Shown: positions 33,626 to 42,690, counted from the first letter of the stretch. The stretch: 64,000 nucleotides of DNA from Opitutia bacterium UBA7876 (GCA_002500665.1 DLRY01000046.1:24386-88385), one strand, 5' to 3'. Made by a program: numbers and translations. The notes: generated by a model from the letters alone, not told the origin.

Positions 33626-35185
33626 ATGACCGACCTGGCACAAGAATCGAAGCTGGAAATTCGCGAAGCTCCTACCAGAGCTCTAGAGATTCTCAAAAAC
33701 GTCGGCCCGGGCATGATCCTGGCAGGCTCCATAGTTGGCTCAGGTGAATTGATAGCCACCACCCGAACCGGGGCGGAAGCCCATTTCGACTTTCTCTGGC
33801 TGATTATTCTGGGATGCATCATCAAGGTTTTTGCCCAGATCGAGCTGGGGCGATATGCCATAACCAACGGCAAGACCACCCTAGCGGCACTCAATGAAGT
33901 CCCGGGGCCGGTGCTCCGAATGGCAGTGGGCAACCGCATGATCAGGGCAAACTGGATCATCTGGTATTGGTGCCTGATGTTTTTTTCCATCCTCGGCCAA
34001 CAGGGAGGAATCGTTGGCGGAGTCGGCCAAGCCATGGCCATCAGCATCCCTATCACCGATGAAGGCAAGGCCTACAACGAATACGTGGCCCAAAAAATCA
34101 CACTCGACGTAAGTCGGGCTGAACTGGCCAACCTGGCTCGGAACGCTCCTGCATCCGAAAAGGAAGCTCTTGATGAGAAAATCGCTCATCTACATGTTCA
34201 ATTGAAGAAAATAGGAGATATCCCAAAAGCCAAGGACGACGTCTACTGGTCCCTTATCTTAACTTTGGCGGCAATCTTCCTACTTGTGTGGGGCAAGTTC
34301 ACTTTTATCGAGAGGTTTTCCGTCTTCCTGGTCGCCGCCTTTACTCTGATCACCATCGCCAACCTTTTTGCTCTCCAAAGCTACGACAAATGGGCGGTAA
34401 CCATGGTGGAGCTCAAACGTGGGCTGTCCTTCGGATTCCCGGAAGGGAACCAGGCGCTCGTCACTGCCCTGGCGACTTTCGGGATCATAGGCGTTGGCGC
34501 ATCCGAACTCCTCGCCTACCCCTACTGGTGCCTTGAGAAAGGATACGGCAAATACGTCGGCAAGAAAGACGACAGCGAAGGATGGATACGCCGAGCGAAA
34601 GGATGGATGAAAGTGATGCACTGGGATTCTTGGGGAGCAATGCTCGTCTATACCTTCTGCACCATAGCCTTTTATCTTCTCGGTGCGGCCGTCTTGGGGC
34701 GTTCGAACCTTATTCCTGAGGGATCTGAAATGATCCAGACCCTGTCCGCAATGTACCAGCCCGTTTTCGGAGCCTTCGCACAGAACCTCTTCCTTTTCGG
34801 GGCCTTTGCGGTCCTTTTCTCGACCTTCTACGTCGCCATTGCCGCACAGGGACGGCTCGTCGTGGACGTAGCCAAGGTAACCGGGGTCGCCAAGCTGGAT
34901 GAAGCCGGGCGACTTCGCGGGCTTAAATGGATGGGCGTCGTCCTTCCCTCATTGAGCGTTCTCTGCTACGTGTTCTTCCCAAGTCCCGTTATACTAGTCC
35001 TGATATCGGGAAGCATGCAGGCCATTATGCTTCCCATTATTGGCTTTGCCGTTCTTTACTTCCGCTATAAGAAATGCGACCATCGCTTAAAGCCCGGAAA
35101 ACTTTGGGATTTCTTCCTTTGGCTTTCCTGCGCCGGTTTTCTTATCGTCGGCGCCTACCAAACCTACGCAAAGCTATTCCAATGA
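33626..35185 (+). CDS. Nramp-superfamily transporter with altered metal-site motifs
   Basis: 519 residues with about eleven hydrophobic segments. The first membrane segment reads GPGMILAGSIVGSGELIATT, which aligns with Nramp TM1, but the canonical DPGN metal-binding motif is GSGE (38-41). The TM6 region reads GVGASELLAYPYW where Nramp has the MPH motif. A soluble, charged insertion of about 65 residues (roughly 141-207, Lys/Glu/Ala-rich) lies between early helices. The fold family is well supported; transport of Mn or Fe is not, since the metal ligands are missing. Its place between a sulfatase and a TIM-barrel gene suggests an organic or other substrate. The stop overlaps the next start (ATGA). 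Confidence 0.82.
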   Translation: MTDLAQESKLEIREAPTRALEILKNVGPGMILAGSIVGSGELIATTRTGAEAHFDFLWLIILGCIIKVFAQIELGRYAITNGKTTLAALNEVPGPVLRMAVGNRMIRANWIIWYWCLMFFSILGQQGGIVGGVGQAMAISIPITDEGKAYNEYVAQKITLDVSRAELANLARNAPASEKEALDEKIAHLHVQLKKIGDIPKAKDDVYWSLILTLAAIFLLVWGKFTFIERFSVFLVAAFTLITIANLFALQSYDKWAVTMVELKRGLSFGFPEGNQALVTALATFGIIGVGASELLAYPYWCLEKGYGKYVGKKDDSEGWIRRAKGWMKVMHWDSWGAMLVYTFCTIAFYLLGAAVLGRSNLIPEGSEMIQTLSAMYQPVFGAFAQNLFLFGAFAVLFSTFYVAIAAQGRLVVDVAKVTGVAKLDEAGRLRGLKWMGVVLPSLSVLCYVFFPSPVILVLISGSMQAIMLPIIGFAVLYFRYKKCDHRLKPGKLWDFFLWLSCAGFLIVGAYQTYAKLFQ

Positions 35186-36087
35186 AAACAACAAGACGTA
35201 CTGCCATCAAGTCCGCCGCTGGCTCGACCCTTGCGATCGCAGGACTCAACGCCACTTCGGCCCAAGCCCAAACGGCTAAAAACAAGGCAAACCCCAAGTT
35301 CCGTATCAAGAACGGTCGCATCAAGCAGTCCATTATGGGATGGACCTTCAAGCCCATGCCGGTCCCCGAGCTAGCCAGGCTATCCAAGGAAGTGGGACTG
35401 GTCGCCATGGAGGGCATTTCCAGAGACCACTACCCTCTCTTGAAAAAACTGGACCTGGACGTTTCCCTACTGCGTAGTCACGGATTCAAGAAAGGTCCGG
35501 TTGACCCGAAGAATCACGACGAGTGCCTCGCCAAGCTGACCGAGGCCATCGAGGTGTGCGCTGGCGCAGGCTACAAGCGCGTCATCACCTTCACTGGCAT
35601 GAAGGCTGAAGGGATTGACGACGAGCAAGCTGAGCAAAACTGCATCAAGCTGTGGAAAAAGGTACTTCCTCTGGCCGAGAAAAAGAAGGTCACCCTTTGC
35701 CTAGAGCACCTAAACTCCCGCGACGACAGTCATCCTATGAAGGGCCATCCCGGTTACTTTGGCGACGACGTCGACCACTGCGTCAAGATGATCGAGAAGA
35801 TCGGATCGCCCAGCTTCAAGCTACTTTTCGACGTCTATCACGTGCAAATCATGAACGGCGACGTCATACGTCGGATCAGGGAGTACAAGGATTTCATTGG
35901 CCATTTTCACGTAGCCGGAAATCCCGGGCGAGCGGAACTGGACGACAAGCAGGAAATCAACTATCCCCCCGTCATGAACGCCATTCTCGAAACCGGTTTC
36001 GACGGTTACGTCGCCCACGAATTCATTCCCACCTGGGAGGACAAGGAGCTCGCCTTGCGACACGCCGCCCAAATCCTGGACGTCTAG
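35182..36087 (+). CDS. Tat-exported TIM-barrel isomerase/epimerase-like protein
   Basis: 301 residues from the ATG that overlaps the transporter stop. The N-terminus TTRRTAIKSAAGSTLAIAGL has twin arginines followed by a hydrophobic stretch, a Tat signal, with cleavage after about SAQA. The rest is a xylose-isomerase-like barrel: LVAMEGISRDHYP, TLCLEHLNSRDD with a metal-binding Glu, FKLLFDVYHVQIMNGD, IGHFHVAGNPGR, and GYVAHEFIPTW. It resembles the gene at 31360 and PVC hydroxypyruvate isomerase-type proteins. Folded in the cytoplasm, it would work in the periplasm. Substrate unknown. Confidence 0.82.
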   Translation: MKTTRRTAIKSAAGSTLAIAGLNATSAQAQTAKNKANPKFRIKNGRIKQSIMGWTFKPMPVPELARLSKEVGLVAMEGISRDHYPLLKKLDLDVSLLRSHGFKKGPVDPKNHDECLAKLTEAIEVCAGAGYKRVITFTGMKAEGIDDEQAEQNCIKLWKKVLPLAEKKKVTLCLEHLNSRDDSHPMKGHPGYFGDDVDHCVKMIEKIGSPSFKLLFDVYHVQIMNGDVIRRIREYKDFIGHFHVAGNPGRAELDDKQEINYPPVMNAILETGFDGYVAHEFIPTWEDKELALRHAAQILDV

Positions 36088-36123
36088 CTCTTCTGCTCGT
36101 CTCCCAGTTCACCGCTAACAGGC

Positions 36124-37194
36124 TTGAAGCAAGAACCAACGCTCTCCCCGGCTCCTCGTTCATCCACACCGGGTTCTTTTTCCTTCGGCGTCATCGTCAC
36201 CCTGCTTGTCTTTCTGGGAATAGGCAAAGCACCTATCTCCTCGGCATTCCCTGCAGAACGCGCCGCTCCGAAGACCCCTCCTCCATCCGCCTCGCTCGCG
36301 TGGAAATCCATTCCTTTGCTTCCGGAAAACTTTGATCGCAATCAGTTCGTCGAGGCCAACCCCCAAGCCTCCGAAAACCCGCCGGACGAGACCTCTAACT
36401 TTTCCTTTAAGGACCAACAGGCCGCTCAGCCAAAGCCCAATACTGATTTGCCCGAAGCCCAGGCTCCCGAAGTCTTGGGAGAGAAGCAAACGAGTAAAAT
36501 CGTACCAGCCGAGAATCCCGAGCCTTCCCCACCGGAAACGCCTGTTGAAACCGTTCCTCCAACCAAGCCCACCCCGAGCGAAGATTCCGCTATTCCCAAT
36601 CAGGCTAAGATTCTCCCTGCATCCGACGTCGAACTGGAAGAAGGTCCCTCCGATGACGGCAGTCGAACACGCAAGAGCGAAACAAAGGCCAAGGAAAGCC
36701 TCGCCCTGAATCGTCATCAACAACAAGAACCCGACGCATTAAGCCCTGTGCAACTGCCGCGTGTTCCAGCCAAGCCTTATCCCCAAGCGCGCCCCAAGCT
36801 CTCCCCCGAGCTTATTCGTGGTCCCTTGACCAAAACTTTCACCACGGCGCCGAGAATAGGAACGGTTGCGATCGAATGCCGGCTCCATCCCTATGGCGTA
36901 TACCTTCAACAAATGCTCAAGTCCATCGAGGAGCAATGGCATCAACTTGCCGCAGGATCCACCAGCTTCCTTCAGAAAGACCGTCTGCCGGGCTTAATCA
37001 CCATCCGCTTCACCCTTTTGTCCACGGGGAGAATCGAAAAGCTTTCCCGACTCGATTCCGAAGGCCCTTCCCTTCCCGCTGAGCTTTGCAGGCAGGCAAT
37101 TCAGTCTCGAGTTCCCTTTGGCAAATGGACGGACGACATGATCAAGGATTTCGGCAAGTCCGATGAAGTGACGATCAGTTTCCGCTACCGATGA
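36124..37194 (+). CDS. TonB-like protein (energy transducer fold), TTG start
   Basis: 356 residues with a TTG start. One transmembrane segment lies near residues 18-38 (FSFGVIVTLLVFLGIGKAPI). Residues ~50-240 are a Pro/Glu/Ala/Lys-rich spacer typical of TonB and TolA. The last ~90 residues resemble a TonB/TolA C-terminal domain: VYLQQMLKSIEEQWHQL, then GLITIRFTLLSTGRIEKLSRL and a final strand TISFRYR. Such proteins carry inner-membrane proton-motive energy to outer-membrane receptors. No ExbBD genes are near. It overlaps the pseudouridine synthase gene by 4 bp. Role inferred from architecture. Confidence 0.62.
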   Translation: MKQEPTLSPAPRSSTPGSFSFGVIVTLLVFLGIGKAPISSAFPAERAAPKTPPPSASLAWKSIPLLPENFDRNQFVEANPQASENPPDETSNFSFKDQQAAQPKPNTDLPEAQAPEVLGEKQTSKIVPAENPEPSPPETPVETVPPTKPTPSEDSAIPNQAKILPASDVELEEGPSDDGSRTRKSETKAKESLALNRHQQQEPDALSPVQLPRVPAKPYPQARPKLSPELIRGPLTKTFTTAPRIGTVAIECRLHPYGVYLQQMLKSIEEQWHQLAAGSTSFLQKDRLPGLITIRFTLLSTGRIEKLSRLDSEGPSLPAELCRQAIQSRVPFGKWTDDMIKDFGKSDEVTISFRYR

Positions 37195-37964
37195 CTTTGC
37201 CTGCCGGGGATATGCCGCTTGACCGGCAATGCCGGATTATCGCTCATCAGGAGACTGGGGGAGCCAACATTTGGGCTTTTGAGAAGGCGTCCGGGATCCT
37301 GACCCATCCCAACAAAGAAAAAGACTCTTACCGACGGAAGGCAAAAACTCTCCTACACGCCCCTTATGACGAAAAGGAAGAAGCTTACCACTGGACTGAT
37401 TCCCAAGGCATCGAAAGAAAGCTTTGCCTCGTTCACCGTCTTGACTCACCCACTTCCGGGGTAATCCTTGGCGTAGACTCACCGGAGTTATCTTCCTCGA
37501 TCAAGGAGGCTTTCTCCAAGCGTCTGGTCTCGAAGATCTACCACGCCATCATTCTTCCATCCAAGGTTCCTCTAAGAGAAGGAACTTGGAAAGATAACCT
37601 TCTTGTGAAACGAGAAAAAGGGAAGCTCAGGGTCGTCCGGGGGAACGGCCCAACCGCTTTGACAAGAGCCTCCGTTGAGAGATCACGAATCGGCCTTTAT
37701 GGCCTGAGCTTGCTCAAACTGATGCCGCAAACGGGCAGGACGCACCAGTTGCGAATACAATGCGCGCTCAGGAACATCCCGATTCTCGGTGACAAGAACT
37801 ATGGCAATTTTGCCCTAAACCGCAAACTCGCCAAGGCTTCCAGAGTTGATCGCCTCTGCCTGCATGCATCGAAAATCGAACTCGAAATCAACTGGAAAGG
37901 CAGGGCGTTTGTCTTTTCCGCAGACTCTCCCTTGCCAAGATCGTTTGGTAAATTGCTCTCCTAA
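37191..37964 (+). CDS. RluA-family RNA pseudouridine synthase
   Basis: 257 residues. The catalytic segment LCLVHRLDSPTSGVILGVDS contains the HRLD Asp of RluA-type enzymes. IYHAIILP, then the late LLKLMPQTGRTHQLRIQCA and IPILGDKNYG, complete the family signature. It isomerises a specific uridine in rRNA or tRNA; which one cannot be told from sequence. No S4 domain is present. Its 3' end overlaps the convergent amidohydrolase gene by 4 bp. Confidence 0.87.
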   Translation: MTLPAGDMPLDRQCRIIAHQETGGANIWAFEKASGILTHPNKEKDSYRRKAKTLLHAPYDEKEEAYHWTDSQGIERKLCLVHRLDSPTSGVILGVDSPELSSSIKEAFSKRLVSKIYHAIILPSKVPLREGTWKDNLLVKREKGKLRVVRGNGPTALTRASVERSRIGLYGLSLLKLMPQTGRTHQLRIQCALRNIPILGDKNYGNFALNRKLAKASRVDRLCLHASKIELEINWKGRAFVFSADSPLPRSFGKLLS

Positions 37965-38926
37965 AGAGGGAGCAATTGCTCCAGCTTGGTAAAGGAGGAA
38001 TCCGGAAACCCCATCGCCCTTTTCAAGAAGCAATCCCTTTCCAGCGGATTTGATAAAGCCCGCGATTGCCTCCACTGACCGGAAGTGATCAACCCACCCA
38101 TGAGAGGACCAACCCCACCGACGGGAACAGGATAATCGCTTCCATGGATCACCCGATCGGGGAACCTCGAAGAAAGTAGTGCCTTCGCCGTCCTCCAGCG
38201 GTTCGGGCTACACAGGGCGCTGTTGTCAGTGAACAAGTTCGGGTATTGTTCGAACATGGAGAAAAGGTCCGAAGTGTAGTCCGGATCCAATATACCGCTA
38301 CGACCCGCTCCATGAGCAGCGATAGTCTTGACCCCGCATTCCAAGGGAAGACGGAGGACACGCGGATCGGCATAACCGGCATTGACAACGGGCACGGAAA
38401 ATTCACCACCCGTATGAGCCAGAAAAACTAAGCCTGCTCGTGAGACTTTCTCCCAGAAATCCCGATAGGATCGATCAGAGCAGTCGACGTTGTGACAGTT
38501 GGGCAACAACTTCAATACCTTTGCCCCTTCAGCAATGCATTTCTCAAGTTCCTCGATCGCATCCTTGCGGGCCGGATGGATCGAGCATGCGGGGATGAAC
38601 TCCTCATGCTTGCGTCCAAGTGACAGGACGATCGGATTAGGAACGTAGAAACTAGCTTTGTTCCTCATAGGCAAACCCTCCGAGTCATGAGGATAATCCA
38701 TGGCCAGCAGAACCACTGCATCGAGGGAAGAATCTTCGATCCATTTGAGTGCCTGCTCGAGGTAAGCCGAGTCCATGCCGGATTTCAAAACCGACAAGGG
38801 CAACCCGGCGGACTTAGCCAATAGGCAGGCAAAGGAGATACGAAGGGGATTGCTCAAACCAAGCCAGCAACCCGAACCATCGGAACCATCACCGATTAAA
38901 TGGACGTGCCCGTCAATTTTCCTCAT
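37961..38926 (-). CDS. Amidohydrolase-2 family metal-dependent hydrolase
   Basis: 321 residues. The first strand has the HxH metal motif DGHVHLIG. AILLAMDYP-like strands, VLKLLPNCHNVD, LVFLAHTGGEFSV with a late His, and RVIHGSDYPVPVG with the final Asp follow the order of the amidohydrolase-2 (ACMSD-like) TIM barrel. Members hydrolyse or decarboxylate small organic acids or lactones; the substrate is unknown. No signal peptide, so cytoplasmic. It overlaps the pseudouridine synthase gene tail to tail. Confidence 0.75.
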   Translation of the reverse strand: MRKIDGHVHLIGDGSDGSGCWLGLSNPLRISFACLLAKSAGLPLSVLKSGMDSAYLEQALKWIEDSSLDAVVLLAMDYPHDSEGLPMRNKASFYVPNPIVLSLGRKHEEFIPACSIHPARKDAIEELEKCIAEGAKVLKLLPNCHNVDCSDRSYRDFWEKVSRAGLVFLAHTGGEFSVPVVNAGYADPRVLRLPLECGVKTIAAHGAGRSGILDPDYTSDLFSMFEQYPNLFTDNSALCSPNRWRTAKALLSSRFPDRVIHGSDYPVPVGGVGPLMGGLITSGQWRQSRALSNPLERDCFLKRAMGFPDSSFTKLEQLLPL

Positions 38927-38950
38927 CGGGCAATCGGAGGAGGAAAAGGA

Positions 38951-39949
38951 CTATAGGTCGACGCTTGCGGAAAAAAGCCACGCATGGCTCTTCAGACGAT
39001 CATACTCATCATTAGCTGAGGTAAGAGAATAACGATAGTCGATCTGCAAACCCCAATTTTCCCCAATCCTGTAGGCACAACCCAGAAGGAAATCGTAGGC
39101 GAAGCCCATACCGGTATACTCCTTAACCTTCTGAAGATTGACGAATCCAAAGCCCATCCCCAATCCAGTCCTTAAGTCGATGCGATCCCCCAATTCCTTT
39201 TCCAGAATGAGGCGGGAGAAAAAGTTGTGGACGCTCGCCTTAAGACCTCCGCTTGCATCAAAACCATTGTAGGTATATTCCCCCTCGACGCGGATTTTCC
39301 CGAAGTCCTTGCCTGCCTGCAAGCCAATGAGAAAGCCCGAATCGGACTTATGGTTGGTTTTGGTGTATCCCCCCAAGAGCGTATTGGGTTCACGAGTGGC
39401 GACGTCCGAGGGAAAAATAAATCCAATCAGGGGCCCGAAGTAGTAACCGGTATGTCGGGATGGAATATCCGAATCATACAGTTTGGCATAGGCATCCTCC
39501 AAGTCCTCTTCACCTTCAACGCTTGAGTTGCCCTCGGCACCGGAGGATGCCTCGTCGCTTGCAATTACGCCGGGATCAGGGACAAGATCGTCGAAAGAGG
39601 GAGGTGCAGGCACTTCCTTGACGGAGCCCCCAACCGACGCCTCGGGATAGTCCGGTACGGGTATAAAAACGGGAGGAGGGGGGGGTACTGGAACAGGTAT
39701 TGCCTTCTTGGGTGGTTCGGGCAGTGAAAAATCGGTCGTGGGTACGGGGCCTTTGGAAAGTAATTGAGTGACCTGAGCCTCATGGATCGAAACCCGAGCC
39801 ATCAGGTCGGCCAACTTTCGAGCCCGCTCGGCACGCTCCGTGGATTCGATCGTCAATGGTTGCCCGAATGCGGGACAGGCAAAAATAAAAGCTATTGCCA
39901 GGAAAAATTCTGTGAACGATCTAATCATAAAAAATGGCGTTAGATACAT
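38951..39949 (-). CDS. Outer-membrane beta-barrel protein
   Basis: 332 residues, starting at 39949; an ATG seven codons in (39928) is also possible. A signal peptide is clear (FTEFFLAIAFIFACPAFGQ). Residues ~40-150 form a linker with a Pro/Val repeat and acidic segments. The C-terminal ~180 residues have the alternating pattern of an OmpA/OprF-like or porin-type barrel (YYFGPLIGFIFPSD, LIGLQAGKDFGKIRVEGEYTY, LRTGLGMGFGFV, GLQIDYRYSL) and end near Leu as expected. It should sit in the outer membrane; an anchor or adhesin-like role is possible. It is followed by the next minus-strand gene upstream at 40081 with a terminator between. Confidence 0.75.
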   Translation of the reverse strand: MYLTPFFMIRSFTEFFLAIAFIFACPAFGQPLTIESTERAERARKLADLMARVSIHEAQVTQLLSKGPVPTTDFSLPEPPKKAIPVPVPPPPPVFIPVPDYPEASVGGSVKEVPAPPSFDDLVPDPGVIASDEASSGAEGNSSVEGEEDLEDAYAKLYDSDIPSRHTGYYFGPLIGFIFPSDVATREPNTLLGGYTKTNHKSDSGFLIGLQAGKDFGKIRVEGEYTYNGFDASGGLKASVHNFFSRLILEKELGDRIDLRTGLGMGFGFVNLQKVKEYTGMGFAYDFLLGCAYRIGENWGLQIDYRYSLTSANDEYDRLKSHAWLFSASVDL

Positions 39950-39990
39950 CTTTGTCTTTTTTCCTAAAAAGTGAAGGAAGAAATCCAGGC

Positions 39991-40034
39991 AAAAAAAAGC
40001 GCCGGGCGGCAGATTGGCGGGAACCGCCCGGCGC
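39991..40034 (-). terminator. Rho-independent terminator of the propeller gene
   Basis: Perfect 11-bp arms GCGCCGGGCGG (39999-40009) and CCGCCCGGCGC (40024-40034), loop 14 nt. On the minus strand it is followed by eight U (A run 39991-39998). It lies 46 bp past the stop of the PQQ-type gene. Confidence 0.85.
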
Positions 40035-40080
40035 GGGTGTGGTGGATGGGAAAGAAAGTTATTAACAATGGATGCTTTGT

Positions 40081-41484
40081 CTATTCAATGCAATACAAAT
40101 TTTCATTTGTTCTGATGAACAATTGTTTGCCCGCAATCGCCACCGAAGACCTAGTATTATCATCATAATCGCCCCCCATTCTAGCCAGGTGGAGAATCTT
40201 GCCCTCCTTGGCAGAGATCACGATCACTTCCGCATTATGGTTCATGGTATAGATTTTACCATCACCAGCAGTAGGGGAAGAACGCCATTTGTACTTGCCC
40301 GGCATGGGCAGGCTCCATTCGATTTTTCCGGTCAAGGGATCAACGCGCGATAAGTTTTTTCGCAGATCACTAAGGATATAAAATTTGCCCGCATAAAAAA
40401 GCGGCGTCGGCACGTCCGAGGTCAGGGAAGGCGAATCGCCGCTATCCCAAACAAGGCCGTCTTTGCCTTCATGAGTACCCTTCAGTCCCAACTTCACGGC
40501 AAAAACCGGTGCTTTCTTCGGGGCGCATGCCAGTACGACTCCAGCCCCAACCACTGGTGAGGGCACCAACCTCCACCAGGCTTCCCGGTGGTTTGGGTTC
40601 CAGGTCCCCCATCTCCAGATTTCCTTTCCGGAAATGGGCTCATGACCAGTCAGGACATCCCCTCCGGCCACGATCAGTTGTCCGTTATGGGGAATAATAG
40701 TGGCGAAGGACTCGAGAGATTCCTTGTTCGCCTTAGATGGACGGACGTGCTGCCAAATGGTTTTCCCGGTAGATGGATCCATGCAAAGAAGGTAGGAAGG
40801 GGAATTGGGTTTGCCGCGTCCATGCACCGACTCGTCTCGCTGCAGTATGGGTAGGTACAGCCTTCCGTCGTGCAAGGTTGGGGATGCGGAAAAAGTCCAT
40901 TGGAAACAAAAGTCGCCATAGTCTTTCTGCAGGTTCCTTCTCCATTCTTCCTTTCCACTAAGGCTAAAAGACACCAAGTCCCCATTGCCGAAAAAGAAAA
41001 TCACCCTTTTCCCGTCCGTCACGGCCGAGGGGCTTGCGTAGTTGGATCTTGAATGGAGTTGGGTAGCGGACCCATCGCCGGCGCCGGGGCGATAACCGCT
41101 ACCCGCGTTACGTTTCCACAAAAGCGTCCCCTTTTCCCTGTCGAAACAAAGGGCCAGCAAGTTTCCCGCACCCTTCTTCTCCGAATCCTTTGCGTCCTCG
41201 ATGGAACTCACGAAAACGCAATCGTTATAGATAATGGGAGTTGCCGCGGAAGCTCCTGGCAGGGAAGCCTTCCACTTGAATCTTTTTTTACCGTCAAACT
41301 TAACGGGAAGCCTTTGTTTGCCGGAGGAAGAACCGTTGTGTAACGGACCCCGCCAGTTCATCCAATTACCTGGTTCTGGGCCTGATGCACGCGACTTTGA
41401 AGCGGATAGAGAAAAGCTTGAACCTGCGAAAAGGAAAGCTACGCTGAGAATGAAGAGGTGGGGGAAGACGGATAAGGTAGTCAT
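40081..41484 (-). CDS. PQQ-type beta-propeller exported protein
   Basis: 467 residues with a signal peptide (LFILSVAFLFAGSSFSLSAS). Several blades show the PQQ-repeat pattern: MNWRGPLHNGSSSGK near the start, LLALCFDREKGTLLWKRN, LLCMDPSTGKTIWQH, GHEPISGKEIWRWG, and VDPLTGKIEWSLPMPG. These are the A-x-D-x-x-x-G-x-x-x-W strands of quinoprotein-like propellers. Lacking the catalytic dehydrogenase residues I could recognise, it is probably a scaffold or polysaccharide/protein-binding propeller, common in PVC secretomes. Periplasmic. Strong terminator downstream. Confidence 0.8.
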   Translation of the reverse strand: MTTLSVFPHLFILSVAFLFAGSSFSLSASKSRASGPEPGNWMNWRGPLHNGSSSGKQRLPVKFDGKKRFKWKASLPGASAATPIIYNDCVFVSSIEDAKDSEKKGAGNLLALCFDREKGTLLWKRNAGSGYRPGAGDGSATQLHSRSNYASPSAVTDGKRVIFFFGNGDLVSFSLSGKEEWRRNLQKDYGDFCFQWTFSASPTLHDGRLYLPILQRDESVHGRGKPNSPSYLLCMDPSTGKTIWQHVRPSKANKESLESFATIIPHNGQLIVAGGDVLTGHEPISGKEIWRWGTWNPNHREAWWRLVPSPVVGAGVVLACAPKKAPVFAVKLGLKGTHEGKDGLVWDSGDSPSLTSDVPTPLFYAGKFYILSDLRKNLSRVDPLTGKIEWSLPMPGKYKWRSSPTAGDGKIYTMNHNAEVIVISAKEGKILHLARMGGDYDDNTRSSVAIAGKQLFIRTNENLYCIE

Positions 41485-41790
41485 ACCCTAAACCTAAGGC
41501 GACAAATGGATTCCATCGAGTAAAAAGATCGCTAAATTCCGAGAGTCCCCGACAGGGTACAAGGAGTCGCATAGCTGCGAAATTCAGCATATTGGAGCCA
41601 AGCGGGCTGAGGCAAAGGATTCCGCTTTCACGTCGGATGGAAGCTCATCCGACGTCAAACCGATCTTCATCGTGTTGCCAAACTTTTCTTATCGACGACT
41701 AGACCTAAGGGCGCTTTCTCATGAGAACGGGCCTCTCTAGCAGAGATTGAGCGCCTCCTATGGATTTGCTCAGCTTTTCAGGCGGACAGC
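41485..41790. other. Intergenic region with a hairpin, no gene seen
   Basis: 306 bp upstream of the propeller gene and downstream of a small membrane protein gene (both minus strand). It contains a perfect inverted repeat at 41630-41655 and several short imperfect ones, but no ORF with good coding signs and no clear promoter. It may encode a small RNA or a 5' leader of the propeller gene. Confidence 0.4.
41630..41655. repeat. Perfect 10-bp inverted repeat
   Basis: ACGTCGGATG and CATCCGACGT separated by six bases. No T run follows on either strand, so it is not a standard terminator; a palindromic binding site or an RNA hairpin is possible. Confidence 0.7.
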
Positions 41791-42027
41791 CTAATCTCCT
41801 TCCCGACTATCTTCGTAGAGGTCGTCCTCGAGCCAATCCACAAATTCCTCTACTTGGTCGGGGGAACGATCGATGGAGAATGATTCGTCAAGGTTGAATT
41901 CCTCCTTGAAGTCCTCGCTTAGTTCCTTCTCCAGGGCGTCCCGATCCAAGTCTCGGTTTCTCCTCGATAACCAGTACGCAAGAACGAGGCATCCTGCCGC
42001 AAAAACAATGCTGATTGCTAGGTCCAC
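41791..42027 (-). CDS. Small membrane protein with acidic tail
   Basis: 78 residues. One hydrophobic segment at residues 2-19 (LAISIVFAAGCLVLAYWL) is followed by basic RRNR and then a highly acidic tail (Glu/Asp-rich, ending YEDSREGD). No family recognised. Gene direction and position (36 bp downstream of the lipoprotein gene on the same strand) suggest it ends the Mla-like operon, but there is no direct evidence for a role there. Confidence 0.6.
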   Translation of the reverse strand: MDLAISIVFAAGCLVLAYWLSRRNRDLDRDALEKELSEDFKEEFNLDESFSIDRSPDQVEEFVDWLEDDLYEDSREGD

Positions 42028-42063
42028 TTGATATCGACGAAGAGGTCGAATTCGGGAAAAGGG

Positions 42064-42690
42064 TCAAGGGGAACCCTTTTCACCATTGGCTTCCATCTCA
42101 AGAACAAGAAAAGCGCTCAGGTCGGACAGGCACTGGCTCAAAGCCAAGACTTGAAGACCAGCATCGAGTGTCTGACTGGGGTCATGGAAACCGAGTTTCT
42201 TTTGAAAACGTACCTGACTGACCAGCTTGTTGTCATGATATAGATCGCACAAGACCTCGATCAGAACCTTTCCCGGAGCAATGCGCTCAAAGCGACTGAA
42301 GGTGAGGCCGAGGTCAAACCGGCAACCGGGCTTCCTGCGATGCGGAAAGACTGAATAGCTCAAGGTATCGAGGCGCTCGCTTAGATTCAAGCCAACCACT
42401 CTTGAAATCCCTTCCTCCAGAGACTCTCCCCAACGTTCCGTCTCGGCAAACTCGATCAGACCTTGCTTGGGGCGTGCCACCAAACGGTTGTCCTGCAAAT
42501 AAGACGGCAGCTCGACTTGGCGAAGATAGAAAGACGTGCCGGCACCCACCGAAGTAGAATTTGATTCTCCGTCAAGAGACGTCAGTAGATGAAAGGTCGA
42601 CTCCTGATGATTAGATTCAGGGATGACGCAGGAAGACAGAAACGCAACCAAGGAAATCAGAATGATGGAAGTGTTGAAGGTGCAATTCAT
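42064..42690 (-). CDS. PqiC-type (ABC transport auxiliary) lipoprotein
   Basis: 208 residues. Signal peptide ends in FLSSC with Cys21 as the lipid site. The middle has the family pattern of a strand, then LPSYLQDNRLVARPKQGLIE, then ETERWGESLEEGISRVVGL, matching the auxiliary lipoprotein of PqiABC/MCE systems. It probably binds the periplasmic MCE hexamer and helps pass lipid. It overlaps mlaD by 4 bp, so one operon with the MCE transporter is well supported. Confidence 0.85.
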   Translation of the reverse strand: MNCTFNTSIILISLVAFLSSCVIPESNHQESTFHLLTSLDGESNSTSVGAGTSFYLRQVELPSYLQDNRLVARPKQGLIEFAETERWGESLEEGISRVVGLNLSERLDTLSYSVFPHRRKPGCRFDLGLTFSRFERIAPGKVLIEVLCDLYHDNKLVSQVRFQKKLGFHDPSQTLDAGLQVLALSQCLSDLSAFLVLEMEANGEKGSP

